Shown here piece after piece: positions 24,222 through 32,667 of a DNA stretch of 41,871 nt. Where the stretch lies: assembly GCA_002389055.1 (NCBI GenBank), contig DGNT01000064.1, positions 1-41,871 on the forward strand. The letters are read 5' to 3'. The DNA is from Alcanivorax sp. UBA4485 (GTDB taxonomy: Bacteria; Pseudomonadota; Gammaproteobacteria; Pseudomonadales; Alcanivoracaceae). A program made the position numbers and the translations under genes. The notes beneath the pieces are model-generated. The model was not told where the DNA came from. It saw only the letters and a list, made by a program, of their open reading frames with translations, and did not search any database. The stretch's first letter is position 1. The number at the start of each line of letters is the position of its first letter.

Positions 24222-25010
24222 ATGGTCGATGTGTCCTTTGACCAACTGCACGCCTGGCTCACCGCCTTTCTGTGGCCGTTCATGCGCTTCTCCGGGTTCT
24301 TCCTGGCGGCGCCGCTGCTTGGCCACAGCGCCGTACCCAACCGGGTCAAGATCGGTCTGGCCGCCCTGCTGTGCGTGGTGGTGGCGCCGGGCCTGCCGCC
24401 CCTGCCGGCGGCACCGGTATGGTCCTGGACGGGCCTGGGCATCGTGGTGGAGCAAACACTGATCGGCATCGCCATGGGGCTGGCGGTGCGGGTAATGCTG
24501 ACCGTGGTGCAGGCGGCGGGGGAATTCATCGGCTTGCAGATGGGGCTGGCGTTCGCCACCTTCGTGAGCCCGGACGGCGCCAACACCATGATCCTGTCGC
24601 GGCTGTTCTACATGATCACACTGCTGATGTTCCTGGCGGTAAACGGCCATCTGATCGTGATCGACACCCTGGCCACCAGTTTCCAGACCCTGCCGGTGGG
24701 CACCAGCGGGCTCAACCCCGGCGGCTTCGAAATGCTGGTACGCTACGGCGGCACCATTTTCGTGTCCGGTCTATTGCTGGCGCTGCCGCTGGTGGCGGCG
24801 CTGCTGATCGTCAACCTGTCGCTGGGCATCCTTAACCGTTCGGCGCCGCAGCTCACCGTATTTTCGGTGGGCTTCCCCACCTCCCTCACCCTGGGCCTGT
24901 TCCTGCTGCTGGTGCTGATGACCGACTTCGGCCGCTTCCTGCAAGGGCTGTTCGCGGAAGGTTTGCAGTTTCTCAGCCAGTTGGTCGAAGCACTCGCGCC
25001 TCTCTCCTGA
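24222..25010 (+). CDS. fliR: Flagellar export gate protein FliR
   Basis: 262-residue FliR, the last component of the FliPQR gate, with about six membrane helices and the family motifs FMRFSGFFLAAPLLG, GEFIGLQMGLAFATFVSP and NLSLGILNRSAPQLTVFSVGFP. In many genomes flhB follows; here the locus instead ends at a REPIN and the convergent flgL, so flhB must be elsewhere. Confidence 0.97.
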   Translation: MVDVSFDQLHAWLTAFLWPFMRFSGFFLAAPLLGHSAVPNRVKIGLAALLCVVVAPGLPPLPAAPVWSWTGLGIVVEQTLIGIAMGLAVRVMLTVVQAAGEFIGLQMGLAFATFVSPDGANTMILSRLFYMITLLMFLAVNGHLIVIDTLATSFQTLPVGTSGLNPGGFEMLVRYGGTIFVSGLLLALPLVAALLIVNLSLGILNRSAPQLTVFSVGFPTSLTLGLFLLLVLMTDFGRFLQGLFAEGLQFLSQLVEALAPLS

Positions 25011-25028
25011 CGGTGGTGGATCCGCACT

Positions 25029-25173
25029 TGTGCGAGCGGGCCTTGCCCGCGAAAGGGTGGCCTTCAGCCACCCGGCAGGATTCCAGAGACGCTGTTGGTG
25101 CCTTGTTAGAAAGGCCTCTGGTATCCCGCCGGCAAGCTTTGCTTGCCTTTCGCGGGCGGGGCCCGCTCCCACA
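25029..25173. repeat. REPIN-type repeat, copy 1 (between fliR and flgL)
   Basis: Two inverted REP-like arms (TGTGCGAGCGGGCC... and ...GGGGCCCGCTCCCACA) enclose a GGGTGG/CCACCC hairpin and a CCAGAGAC/CTCTGG stem. The same architecture recurs at 28098-28227. It fills the gap where fliR and flgL converge and could end both transcripts. REPINs are moved by a RAYT transposase, which is not in this window. Confidence 0.85.
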
Positions 25174-25189
25174 GTCCGCTGCTACAAAG

Positions 25190-26401
25190 TTACATGCGGT
25201 CGAAAAGGCTCATGCCCTTGATATCGACGAACGCTTTCTGGGCCGCCTGCAGGCTGACCTGACGCAGGCTGTATTGCGACACCACTTCCGCGAAGTTGGC
25301 GGGATCGCTCAGGTCGCCGATCAGGTTGGAATAGGTCTCGGTGTAATTGAGCTGCCGGTTGCCGGCCACGCCGTCCACCACGTTCAGTTCGTTCAGGCGC
25401 GAGCCCACGGAGGCGCGTACGGTGAGCACGTTATCCAGGCTGTTGTCGAACTCGCGCATGGCGGTGTTGATGGTGTTGGCACGGGCCGCTTTGTCGGCGT
25501 CACTGACCGCGGGTTGATCAAGCACCGCCAACGCTTTCTCGAAGGTTTTGAACAAATCGGTATTCATGTTCTCCGCTTTGCCCATCTCCAGGCGGTCGCC
25601 GTCGGCGGGCTCCCCCTTGAGCGTAATCGACAGGCCGCCCACTTCCACCGCCTGCCCGGCTTCATAGGCCTGCGCCGGGCCGCCGTCCACCGAATAGGTG
25701 GTGGTGCCACCGGTAACGTCGAATTCAATCTGAAAGCTGTTGCCGAAATCCGGATCGCTTTCGTCAATGATCTGCGGCCCCTTGAACGTCAGGCTGCCGC
25801 TGTTACCGGCGTCCGCCTCCGCCACGTAGCCGGCGCTGGAATGCACGCTTTGGAAAATGGTCTGGCCGTTGTCGGCCACCGGCATCAGCCGGGAGGCATC
25901 AACGCGCTGCTCGCGGGTATTGGTATCGCCGACATAGCTGACGCTGCCGTCGGCGGCGCGCACGAAGGGCTCGCTGGCGTCCTGATAGCCGCCGAACAAA
26001 TGCCGGCCGTTGCCGTTGGTGGCGTTGGCCTGACCGATCACGGTTTCGTACACGCCGCGCAGATCGCTGGCCACCGAGGCCCGGTCCGCGTCACTGAGGG
26101 TGTCGCTGGCGGCCTGGATCATCAGCGTCTTGGCGCTGGCGATGGCGTCGCTGACGCTGTTGAGCACGCTTTCTTCTTGGGACAGGGCGTTGCGCGCGCT
26201 GATCCGTGAGTCGGCGTACTGTTCGGTGACCGACATGGACTGTGCCACCTGCACCGCCCGCGAGGCCGCCTGGGGGTCGTCGGAGGGGTTGACCACCTTG
26301 CGTCCGGTGGCGATCTGCTGACCCACCCGCATGAACTCGCCCTGCTGTTGATTCAGGGAATTCATGCTCTGCTCATACATGGTGACGGTGCTGATACGCA
26401 T
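25190..26401 (-). CDS. flgL: Hook-filament junction protein FlgL
   Basis: 403-residue FlgL (HAP3). The flagellin-like N-terminal helices (MRISTVTMYEQSMNSLNQQQ, ATGRKVVNPSDDPQAASR) and the C-terminal pair (SVGSRLNELNVVDGVAGN to MSLFDRM) are present with a variable middle. It lies 12 bp after flgK, so is co-transcribed with it from the sigma28 site at 28063-28089. Its stop codon is just two bases beyond the 15-bp flank shared by the two REPIN copies. Confidence 0.96.
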   Translation of the reverse strand: MRISTVTMYEQSMNSLNQQQGEFMRVGQQIATGRKVVNPSDDPQAASRAVQVAQSMSVTEQYADSRISARNALSQEESVLNSVSDAIASAKTLMIQAASDTLSDADRASVASDLRGVYETVIGQANATNGNGRHLFGGYQDASEPFVRAADGSVSYVGDTNTREQRVDASRLMPVADNGQTIFQSVHSSAGYVAEADAGNSGSLTFKGPQIIDESDPDFGNSFQIEFDVTGGTTTYSVDGGPAQAYEAGQAVEVGGLSITLKGEPADGDRLEMGKAENMNTDLFKTFEKALAVLDQPAVSDADKAARANTINTAMREFDNSLDNVLTVRASVGSRLNELNVVDGVAGNRQLNYTETYSNLIGDLSDPANFAEVVSQYSLRQVSLQAAQKAFVDIKGMSLFDRM

Positions 26402-26413
26402 GGTCTTTTCCTG

Positions 26414-28033
26414 TTAACGCAAGCCGAGGATGGCGTCCATGATGGTGGAGCCGGTCTGAATCACCTTGGCATTGGCCTGGTAAAATTGTTGATAACGAAT
26501 CAGGTTGGCGGCTTCTTCGTCCAGATTGACGCCGGATTCGGACTGCTGCACCGCTTCCAGCTGCTCGGTCAGACCCTGCTGGGCGCTCAGGTTGGCCTGA
26601 ACGATGTTGGTACGGTTACCGACGTCGCCGACAATCGCCGCGTAGGCGCCGCTCAGGGTGGCGCCGCCACCCACCAGCAAGCTGTCCTGCAAATCCTGCA
26701 TGGCCAGGGCGTTCTGGTTGTCGCCACTGCCGCCGCCCTGGCTGGCGGCCACTTGCGCGGGTTCACTGATACGGTTCTCCAGGCCACCGGCGGCCTGCCG
26801 GGTGGGCTGCACCTGGAAACGATCACCGTTGGCCAGGGTGCCGGCGTCACCGATGGTGACCACCACACCGCCCAGGTTGAGCTGGTCGCTGCCGTACAGG
26901 GTGGCGGTGACCCGCTCGCCGGTGTCGCGCCGGGTGATCTCGAATTCACCGGCGGCGGCGTCGGTGACCACCAGGTCGTAGTCGCTGCTGGTGAGCTGGT
27001 CGATATCACCGAACGCGGCGTCGATGGTGGCCGAACCGGCGTTGTTTTCGTTGGAGAAGGCACGCGGCTGGCCCACCGAGAACATGGCCTCGCCGGGGTC
27101 ACCGTTAAGGTCGACACCGGCCTGGTGCTGTTCGTTGAGGGCGGTGGCCAGGGACACCGCCAGCTGACCGATCTGGTTCTGGGTCTTATCCAGAGTCTCG
27201 GAACGGAACGTCAGCAAACCGCCCAGCGCCCCACCGGTGATCGCGCCCTCGTTGAGTTCCACCTGGTTACCGGCGGAATCGTTGTAGCCCACCACCGTTC
27301 GCGTCGGATCCGACGACGACGTCATCGCTTCCAGTGAGAAGCTGCGGGTGCCGGCGACAATCGGCTGGCCGTTGCCGATGGAAAGGTTGTAGGTGCCGCT
27401 CTCCTGAATCGTTAGCCGCACATCAACACGCTCGTTGATTTCGGCCACCAACTGATCGCGCTGATTCAACAGGCCGTTGGGCGCTTTACCGGTCTTCGCC
27501 TTGGCCAGGGCGATCTCTCGGTTCAGGTTGGCGATCTGATCGGCGCTGTTATTGATCTGGGTGATTTCATCACGGATGTTGCTATCGATACCGCTCTGCA
27601 TATCACGCAGATAGCCGTCGAAAGAACGGAACTGGGCACTGAGGGTATCCGCCGCGCCGATCACGCCCTGACGGGCCGCCGGGTCGGACGGTGCACTGGC
27701 CAGGTCTTCCAGCGACGAGAAGAAATCCTGCATCAGCGGCGCCAGACCCGCTTCCTGATCGGCAAGCAGGTTATCGATCTGGCTGACCTGGGTCTGATAG
27801 GACTGCAGGGCGCTGCTTTTGCTGCCCGCCGCGTTGAGCTGATCGGCCACGTAGTAATCGAACTGGCGCTGAATATCGTTGACCTGCACGCCGCCGCTGC
27901 TGGAGCGCTCGCCGAGTAATGTCAGCTCGCGGTTGTAGCCGGGCGTATAGACATTACTGATGTTGTTACTGGTGGTGTTCAGGGCGTTCTGCGCGGCGTT
28001 CAGGCCGCTGAGCCCGATGGAAAACATGCTCAT
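26414..28033 (-). CDS. flgK: Hook-filament junction protein FlgK
   Basis: 539-residue FlgK (HAP1). The N-terminus MSMFSIGLSGLNAAQNALNT with NNISNVYTPGYNRE and the C-terminal INLDEEAANLIRYQQFYQANAK (in part) are diagnostic. Two ATGs (28033 and 28027) are usable; the first has AGGAA at better distance. A sigma28 promoter lies 30-55 bp upstream and a REPIN lies just beyond it. Confidence 0.97.
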   Translation of the reverse strand: MSMFSIGLSGLNAAQNALNTTSNNISNVYTPGYNRELTLLGERSSSGGVQVNDIQRQFDYYVADQLNAAGSKSSALQSYQTQVSQIDNLLADQEAGLAPLMQDFFSSLEDLASAPSDPAARQGVIGAADTLSAQFRSFDGYLRDMQSGIDSNIRDEITQINNSADQIANLNREIALAKAKTGKAPNGLLNQRDQLVAEINERVDVRLTIQESGTYNLSIGNGQPIVAGTRSFSLEAMTSSSDPTRTVVGYNDSAGNQVELNEGAITGGALGGLLTFRSETLDKTQNQIGQLAVSLATALNEQHQAGVDLNGDPGEAMFSVGQPRAFSNENNAGSATIDAAFGDIDQLTSSDYDLVVTDAAAGEFEITRRDTGERVTATLYGSDQLNLGGVVVTIGDAGTLANGDRFQVQPTRQAAGGLENRISEPAQVAASQGGGSGDNQNALAMQDLQDSLLVGGGATLSGAYAAIVGDVGNRTNIVQANLSAQQGLTEQLEAVQQSESGVNLDEEAANLIRYQQFYQANAKVIQTGSTIMDAILGLR

Positions 28034-28062
28034 CGTATTGTTCCTGTTAACCCGTACCCTTT

Positions 28063-28089
28063 ATATCGACCGCGCCCCGCGCTTCTTTA
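28063..28089 (-). promoter_or_regulatory. Sigma28 promoter for flgK-flgL
   Basis: Minus strand reads TAAA, 15 bases, GTCGATAT: full -35, exact spacing, six of eight -10 bases. It lies 30 bp upstream of flgK. The neighbouring REPIN begins eight bases beyond its -35 element. flgKL are sigma28-dependent in enterics as well, which supports the call. Confidence 0.75.
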
Positions 28090-28097
28090 ATGCTTGC

Positions 28098-28227
28098 TGT
28101 AGGAGCGGGCCCCGCCCGCGAAAGGGTGGTACCAGCCACCCGGCGGGATCCCAGAGACGCTTATCGAACAGGTCTCTGGGATCCTGCCGGGGCTTCGCCC
28201 CTTTCGCGGGCGGGGCCCGCTCCTACA
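28098..28227. repeat. REPIN-type repeat, copy 2 (inside the 3' end of flgJ)
   Basis: The arms TGTAGGAGCGGGCCCC and GGGGCCCGCTCCTACA are perfect inverted repeats, with an inner GGGTGG/CCACCC hairpin and a near-perfect 19-bp stem around GGATCCCAGAGAC. It is clearly related to copy 1 at 25029-25173. Both copies share the same 15-base right flank (GTCCGCTGC, two variable bases, CAAA). The flgJ stop codon at 28161 lies within this repeat. Confidence 0.88.
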
Positions 28228-29261
28228 AAGTCCGCTGCCGCAAATCGGTCCGTACCGTCCAGCCCGCCGATCTGATCCATCAGGGTTACCAGCTTATCCG
28301 CGTAAGCCGGGTCGGTGGCGTAACCGCCGTTCTGCAGAGCCTGCGCCGCCTGCTTCGCGTCCGCGGCGTCGAGCACCCGCGCGTAGCGCGGGTTGTCTCG
28401 GATCAGCCGGCTGTGATCGGCGAACGCCTCGGCGTAAGAGTCATAGACGCGGAAGCGGTCCACCACCTGTGTGCGCCGGCCGTTGATGTATTCGTGGGTG
28501 ACCACTTCGGTGGTGGGGCCTTTCCAGTCGGCGCCGGCCTTGATGCCGAACAGGTTATGGCTGTTGGCGCCGTCGGCGGTGGGGATTTCCCGGCGTCCCC
28601 AGCCGGTTTCCAGGGCCGCCTGGGCCAGGATCAGCGGCGCTGGCATGCCGGTGCGCCGGGACGCTTCCCGGGCCGGCTCGGAGAGTTGATGCACGAAATC
28701 GGTGGGCGTCGCCGGGTTGGCCGCGCTCAGCAGCGGCGGTCGGGGCGGCTCGGTACGCGCCACGGTGTCGGACGCGCCGGCATCGTCCATCGCGGACGCC
28801 GCCTTGCCCTGCGAAGTACCTGCCGCCGGGACGCCTGCCGCAGGATCGCCTGCCGCAGGGACGCCTGCCGCAGAATCCACGCCGGGCAACCGGCGCGGTT
28901 CGCCACGGGGAATGGCGTCCAGCGGCGACGCACCGGTGGCGGCACGCGCGGCGTCGGGGGAAACACCCTTACCGGAAAGCTGCGCCACCAGCTGGTCCGC
29001 CAAGCCCAGTCCACGACCGGCCATGTGCTGCGACATTTGCTGGTCGAACAGGGACTGATAAAAACGCATCTGCGAGCTGTCGGTGAGCTCCGAGCGCGGC
29101 GAGGCGTCGCGCATGCTTTTGATCATGCGGTGCAGAAACAGCGCCTCGAACTGCTCGGCGGCGCTGCGCAGCTGCTTTTGCGGGTCGCGGGCGGCGCTGT
29201 GCTTGAGCCGGTCAAGGCCCTGCACATCCAGCGCGAACTGCCCCTGTATGGAACCGTCCAT
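28161..29261 (-). CDS. flgJ: Rod-cap/peptidoglycan hydrolase FlgJ with a REPIN-derived tail
   Basis: 366-residue FlgJ. The N-terminal rod-capping domain (about 20-105; FEALFLHRMIKSMRDASP, SLFDQQMSQHMA) is joined by a long Ala/Gly/Pro linker (about 110-175) to a C-terminal glucosaminidase domain with the catalytic Glu218 in AALETGWG. The linker has a run encoded by four 15-bp repeats (28819-28878). The last 20-27 residues (including VGAGPARERGEAPAG) are encoded by the REPIN at 28098-28227, which also supplies the stop. The protein is longer than the usual 310-330 residues for these two reasons. The ATG overlaps the flgI stop. Confidence 0.94.
   Translation of the reverse strand: MDGSIQGQFALDVQGLDRLKHSAARDPQKQLRSAAEQFEALFLHRMIKSMRDASPRSELTDSSQMRFYQSLFDQQMSQHMAGRGLGLADQLVAQLSGKGVSPDAARAATGASPLDAIPRGEPRRLPGVDSAAGVPAAGDPAAGVPAAGTSQGKAASAMDDAGASDTVARTEPPRPPLLSAANPATPTDFVHQLSEPAREASRRTGMPAPLILAQAALETGWGRREIPTADGANSHNLFGIKAGADWKGPTTEVVTHEYINGRRTQVVDRFRVYDSYAEAFADHSRLIRDNPRYARVLDAADAKQAAQALQNGGYATDPAYADKLVTLMDQIGGLDGTDRFAAADFVGAGPARERGEAPAGSQRPVR
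28819..28878 (-). repeat. 15-bp tandem repeat coding the FlgJ linker
   Basis: Four consecutive 15-base units, of the form CCTGCCGCMGGRWCG on the plus strand, lie in frame in flgJ. They encode repeated five-residue units of the type AGVPA/AGDPA in the flexible linker. Copy number could vary without a frameshift. Confidence 0.8.
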
Positions 29262-30376
29262 CAGATAATCTCCAGTTCCGCGCGCAGCGCGCCGGACGCT
29301 TTCAACGCTTCGAGAATCGACATCAGCTCCTGGGGCGTGGCGCCCAGCGCATTGAGGGCGTCCACCACTTGCATCAGGTCGGCGCCTTCAACGAACTGCA
29401 GCGACCCCTGTTGCTGCTGAATGCTGATCTCGCTGTCCGGCACCACGGTGGTTTCGCCGTCGCCGAACGGCGCCGGCTGGCTAACGCCGAACTCGGTGTC
29501 GATCACCACCGACAGGTTGCCGTGGGCCACCGCCGCCGGCTTCAGGGTGACGCGACCGTTGAGCACCACCGAACCGGTGCGGGCATTGATGATCACCTTG
29601 GCGGGGGCGTCGGTGGGGGTGACGTAGACGCGTTCCACCCGGGCCATGAAACTGACCCGCTCGTTTTCGTTTTCCGGGCCGCGCAACTGAATGGTGCGGG
29701 CGTTGCGCGCCGCCGCCACGGTGCTGCCGAATTCCTGATTGATGGCGCGCACCGCGCGTTCGGCGGTGCCGAAGTCGGCGGTTTTCAGTTGCAGTTCCAG
29801 CAGGCCGCCGTTGGCGCCCAGCTCCAGCGGCACTTCCCGCTCCACCACCGCGCCGCCGGCGATGCGCCCACTGGCCTGCTGGTTGATCTGCACGCTGCTG
29901 CCGCCGGCTTCGGCGCCGGCGCCGCCGATCAGCAGGTTGCCCTGGGCCAGCGCGTAAGTGGCGCCGTCGGCGCCTTTGAGCGGGGTCATCAGCAGGGTAC
30001 CGCCGCGCAGGCTGCGGGCGTTGCCGATCGAGGACACCACCACGTCGATACGCTGGCCGGGGGCGGAAAACGGCGGCAGGTCGGCGGTCACCATCACGCC
30101 GGCCACGTTGCGCAACTGCATGTTGGTGCCCGGCGGAATCGCGATGCCCAGCTGCGAAAACATATTGGTCAGGCTTTGCGTGGTGAACGGGGTCTGCATG
30201 GTCTGGTCGCCGGAGCCGTCCAGGCCCACCACCAGGCCGTAGCCCACCAGCACGTTATCGCGCACCCCGGAAAAGTCCGCCAATTCGCGCAGGGATTCGG
30301 CCCGCGCGGTTGAGCTCAAGACGCTCAGCATCAGACTCAGCGATAGTGTCAGCGCGCCCAGACGCAACCGTGCCAT
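29261..30376 (-). CDS. flgI: Flagellar P-ring protein FlgI
   Basis: 371-residue FlgI, the periplasmic ring in the peptidoglycan layer. A Sec signal peptide (about 1-26, ending STARA) precedes FSGVRDNVLVGYGLVVGLDGSG and IPPGTNMQLRNVAGVMVTADLPPF (both partial motifs), and the C-terminus with LNALGATPQELMSILEALKASG. The ATG at 30376 has AGGGGAG upstream and gives a proper signal peptide; an upstream in-frame codon at 30433 would spoil it. Confidence 0.96.
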   Translation of the reverse strand: MARLRLGALTLSLSLMLSVLSSTARAESLRELADFSGVRDNVLVGYGLVVGLDGSGDQTMQTPFTTQSLTNMFSQLGIAIPPGTNMQLRNVAGVMVTADLPPFSAPGQRIDVVVSSIGNARSLRGGTLLMTPLKGADGATYALAQGNLLIGGAGAEAGGSSVQINQQASGRIAGGAVVEREVPLELGANGGLLELQLKTADFGTAERAVRAINQEFGSTVAAARNARTIQLRGPENENERVSFMARVERVYVTPTDAPAKVIINARTGSVVLNGRVTLKPAAVAHGNLSVVIDTEFGVSQPAPFGDGETTVVPDSEISIQQQQGSLQFVEGADLMQVVDALNALGATPQELMSILEALKASGALRAELEII

Positions 30377-30393
30377 GACCGTCACTCCCCTGT

Positions 30394-31092
30394 TCAAAAC
30401 GGCGAAATATTCAGGAAAAAGCGTTGCAGCCAACCCATGTGCTGCGCCTCGTTGATGTAGCCGTCGCCGACGTACTCGATGCGCGCGTCCGCCACCTGGG
30501 TGGAGGGCACCGTGTTGGTGTCGGAAATCTCCAGCGGATCCACCACCCCGGAGAAGCGGATGAACTCAGTACCCTGGTTAATCAGAATCTGCTTCTCGCC
30601 GCGCACCCGCAGATTGCCGTTGGTGAGCACTTCCAGCACCGTCACGGTGATGGTGCCGGTGAAGGTGTTCTCCGCCTGGGAGCCGCCACCGCCTTCAAAG
30701 TCGTTCTCGCCGGTGAGATCGAAGCCGTAATCGCTGAGATCCTCCAGCCCCTTGGGTACGGCGGTGGGCGTGAAGGACGCGGAACCGCTGCGGTCGGCGT
30801 TGCTCTGCGAGCTCTTACTGGCGCTCACCTGCTCGTTGACCATCACCGTTAGCACGTCGCCCACCGCGCGCGGGCGGCGGTCCTCGAACAGCGGCTTCTG
30901 GCCGCGTCCGGCCTGGTAGATGGAACCGTTGGACAGCGCCGGCGGCGGCTGTGGAATTTCCACGCTTTCCTGCTCGCCGACCACCGAGGGCTGCGGCAAT
31001 TGCGCGCAGCCGCTCAGCCACAGGAACAGCGACAGCAGCACGGTGCCAATCCGGCAAGGTTTCACGATGGCGTCCACCCGGTTCTCCCGCAT
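30394..31092 (-). CDS. flgH: Flagellar L-ring lipoprotein FlgH
   Basis: 232-residue FlgH, the outer-membrane ring. A signal peptide ends in the lipobox LSGC (Cys30). The domain motifs GRGQKPLFEDRRPRAVGDVLTV and VRGEKQILINQGTEFIRFSGVV (in part) are standard, as is the C-terminal GWLQRFFLNISPF. I take the ATG at 31092, directly after an in-frame GTG; a GTG ten codons further in would give a more usual short signal peptide and cannot be excluded. Confidence 0.94.
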   Translation of the reverse strand: MRENRVDAIVKPCRIGTVLLSLFLWLSGCAQLPQPSVVGEQESVEIPQPPPALSNGSIYQAGRGQKPLFEDRRPRAVGDVLTVMVNEQVSASKSSQSNADRSGSASFTPTAVPKGLEDLSDYGFDLTGENDFEGGGGSQAENTFTGTITVTVLEVLTNGNLRVRGEKQILINQGTEFIRFSGVVDPLEISDTNTVPSTQVADARIEYVGDGYINEAQHMGWLQRFFLNISPF

Positions 31093-31097
31093 CACGA

Positions 31098-31880
31098 TCA
31101 GAGCTGCGCCAGACGGGACAGCATTTCGTCGGAAGTCTTCACCGCCTTGCTGTTGATTTCATAGGCGCGCTGGGTCTGGATCATGTTGACCATTTCCTCC
31201 ACCACATTGACGTTGGAGGTTTCCACATAGGCCTGGTACAGACCGCCGGCGCCGTTCATGCCGGGCATGCTTTCCGTGCGCATGCCGGAGGCGGTGGTTT
31301 CCAGATAGAGGTTCTCGCCGATGCTTTGCAGGCCGGCCGGGTTAACAAAGGTGGACACGGTCAGCTGGCCCACCTCCACGCTCTGGGTGGAGCCCGGTTC
31401 GGTGACCGTCACCAGGCCGTCCTTGCCGATGCTCACTGACAGGGCGTTCTCCGGGATCATTACCGCCGGCTCCAGCGGGTAGCCACTGGAGGTGACCATC
31501 TGGCCGTTCTGGTCGAGCTGGAAACTGCCGTCACGGGTAAAGGCCACGTTGCCGTCGGGCATGCGCACCTGGAAGAAGCCCTTGCCGTTGATCGCCAGAT
31601 CGCGGGAGTTGCCGGTGTTCTCCAGACCGCCCTGGCTGTGCAGCCGCTCGGTGGCCACCGGGCGCACGCCGCTGCCCACCTGCATGCCGGAAGGCAGGGT
31701 ATTCTGCACGTCGTTGGCGCCGCCGGGCTGACGCAGGTTCTGGTACAACAGGTCTTCGAATACCGCGCGGGATTTCTTGAAGCCGTTGGTGCTGACGTTG
31801 GCCAGGTTGTTGGATATCACATCCATCTTGACCTGCTGGGATTCCAGACCGGTCTTGGCCGTCCACAAGGATTTAATCAT
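31098..31880 (-). CDS. flgG: Flagellar distal rod protein FlgG
   Basis: 260-residue FlgG. N-terminal SLWTAKTGLESQQVKMDVISNNLANVSTNGFKK (read in parts) and C-terminal NVVEEMVNMIQTQRAYEINSKAV mark the rod/hook family, and NLRQPGGA with LPSGMQVGSGVRP mark FlgG. Length is exactly standard. It follows flgF by 28 bp. Confidence 0.96.
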   Translation of the reverse strand: MIKSLWTAKTGLESQQVKMDVISNNLANVSTNGFKKSRAVFEDLLYQNLRQPGGANDVQNTLPSGMQVGSGVRPVATERLHSQGGLENTGNSRDLAINGKGFFQVRMPDGNVAFTRDGSFQLDQNGQMVTSSGYPLEPAVMIPENALSVSIGKDGLVTVTEPGSTQSVEVGQLTVSTFVNPAGLQSIGENLYLETTASGMRTESMPGMNGAGGLYQAYVETSNVNVVEEMVNMIQTQRAYEINSKAVKTSDEMLSRLAQL

Positions 31881-31908
31881 TTCGTTCCCCTCCGCCTGGC
31901 TGTCAGGC

Positions 31909-32646
31909 TTATTGGATCGACAGCAGACTGTCCGCGCGCTGCGCGTTCTGGTCGGCGCTGTCGATCACCTTCATCTGCATTTCGTAGCGGCGACCGTTGT
32001 CGATCATCGCCACCATGGATTCCACCGGGCTGACGTTGCTGCCTTCCAGGGCACCGGCCACCAGACGGGCGTTCTCGTCCATGCCCAGGGCGCCGCCGGC
32101 GGCCCGGAACAGGCCGTCTTCGCCGCGCTGCAGATCGGCCTCGCCGCCGTTGACCAGCTTGACGCGGCCAATCTGCACCAGCGCGTCCGGGTCCTCGCCG
32201 GCGCCGATGGCGCTCAGGGTGCCGTCGGCGCCCATGGACAGCTGGGCGCCCAGCGGCACGATGATCGGCCCGCCCTCGCCGATCACCGGGCGGCCGGCGC
32301 TGTTCAGCACGCCGTCGCCGTCCACCTGCAGGTCGCCACGGCGGGTGTAGGCTTCGTCGCCGTTGGTGGCCTGCACCGCCAGCCAGGCGTCGCCCTGCAT
32401 GGCCACGTCCAGGTCACGGCCGGTGGCGTTCATGGGCCCGGCGCTGAAGTCGGCGCCCGGCGTCGACGCCATCACCGAGGTGCGGGTGGCCAGCGCGCCG
32501 TCGCCCTGCACCGGTACCGCGCGCAGTGCCTGCATCTGGCCGCGGAAGCCGGCGGTGGAGGCGTTCGCCAGGTTGTTACTGACCACCGATTGCTGGTCCA
32601 TGCTCTGGCGCGCGCCGCTCATGGCGGTGTAAAGAATGCGATCCAT
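31909..32646 (-). CDS. flgF: Flagellar proximal rod protein FlgF
   Basis: 245-residue FlgF. The N-terminal MDRILYTAMSGARQSMDQQ and NNLANASTAGFRGQ and the C-terminal SPVESMVAMIDNGRRYEMQMK are the family signatures. Lies between flgE and flgG in the flgBCDEFGHIJ order. Confidence 0.95.
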   Translation of the reverse strand: MDRILYTAMSGARQSMDQQSVVSNNLANASTAGFRGQMQALRAVPVQGDGALATRTSVMASTPGADFSAGPMNATGRDLDVAMQGDAWLAVQATNGDEAYTRRGDLQVDGDGVLNSAGRPVIGEGGPIIVPLGAQLSMGADGTLSAIGAGEDPDALVQIGRVKLVNGGEADLQRGEDGLFRAAGGALGMDENARLVAGALEGSNVSPVESMVAMIDNGRRYEMQMKVIDSADQNAQRADSLLSIQ

Positions 32647-32667
32647 CCGGGCTCTCCTGTTACGGGA

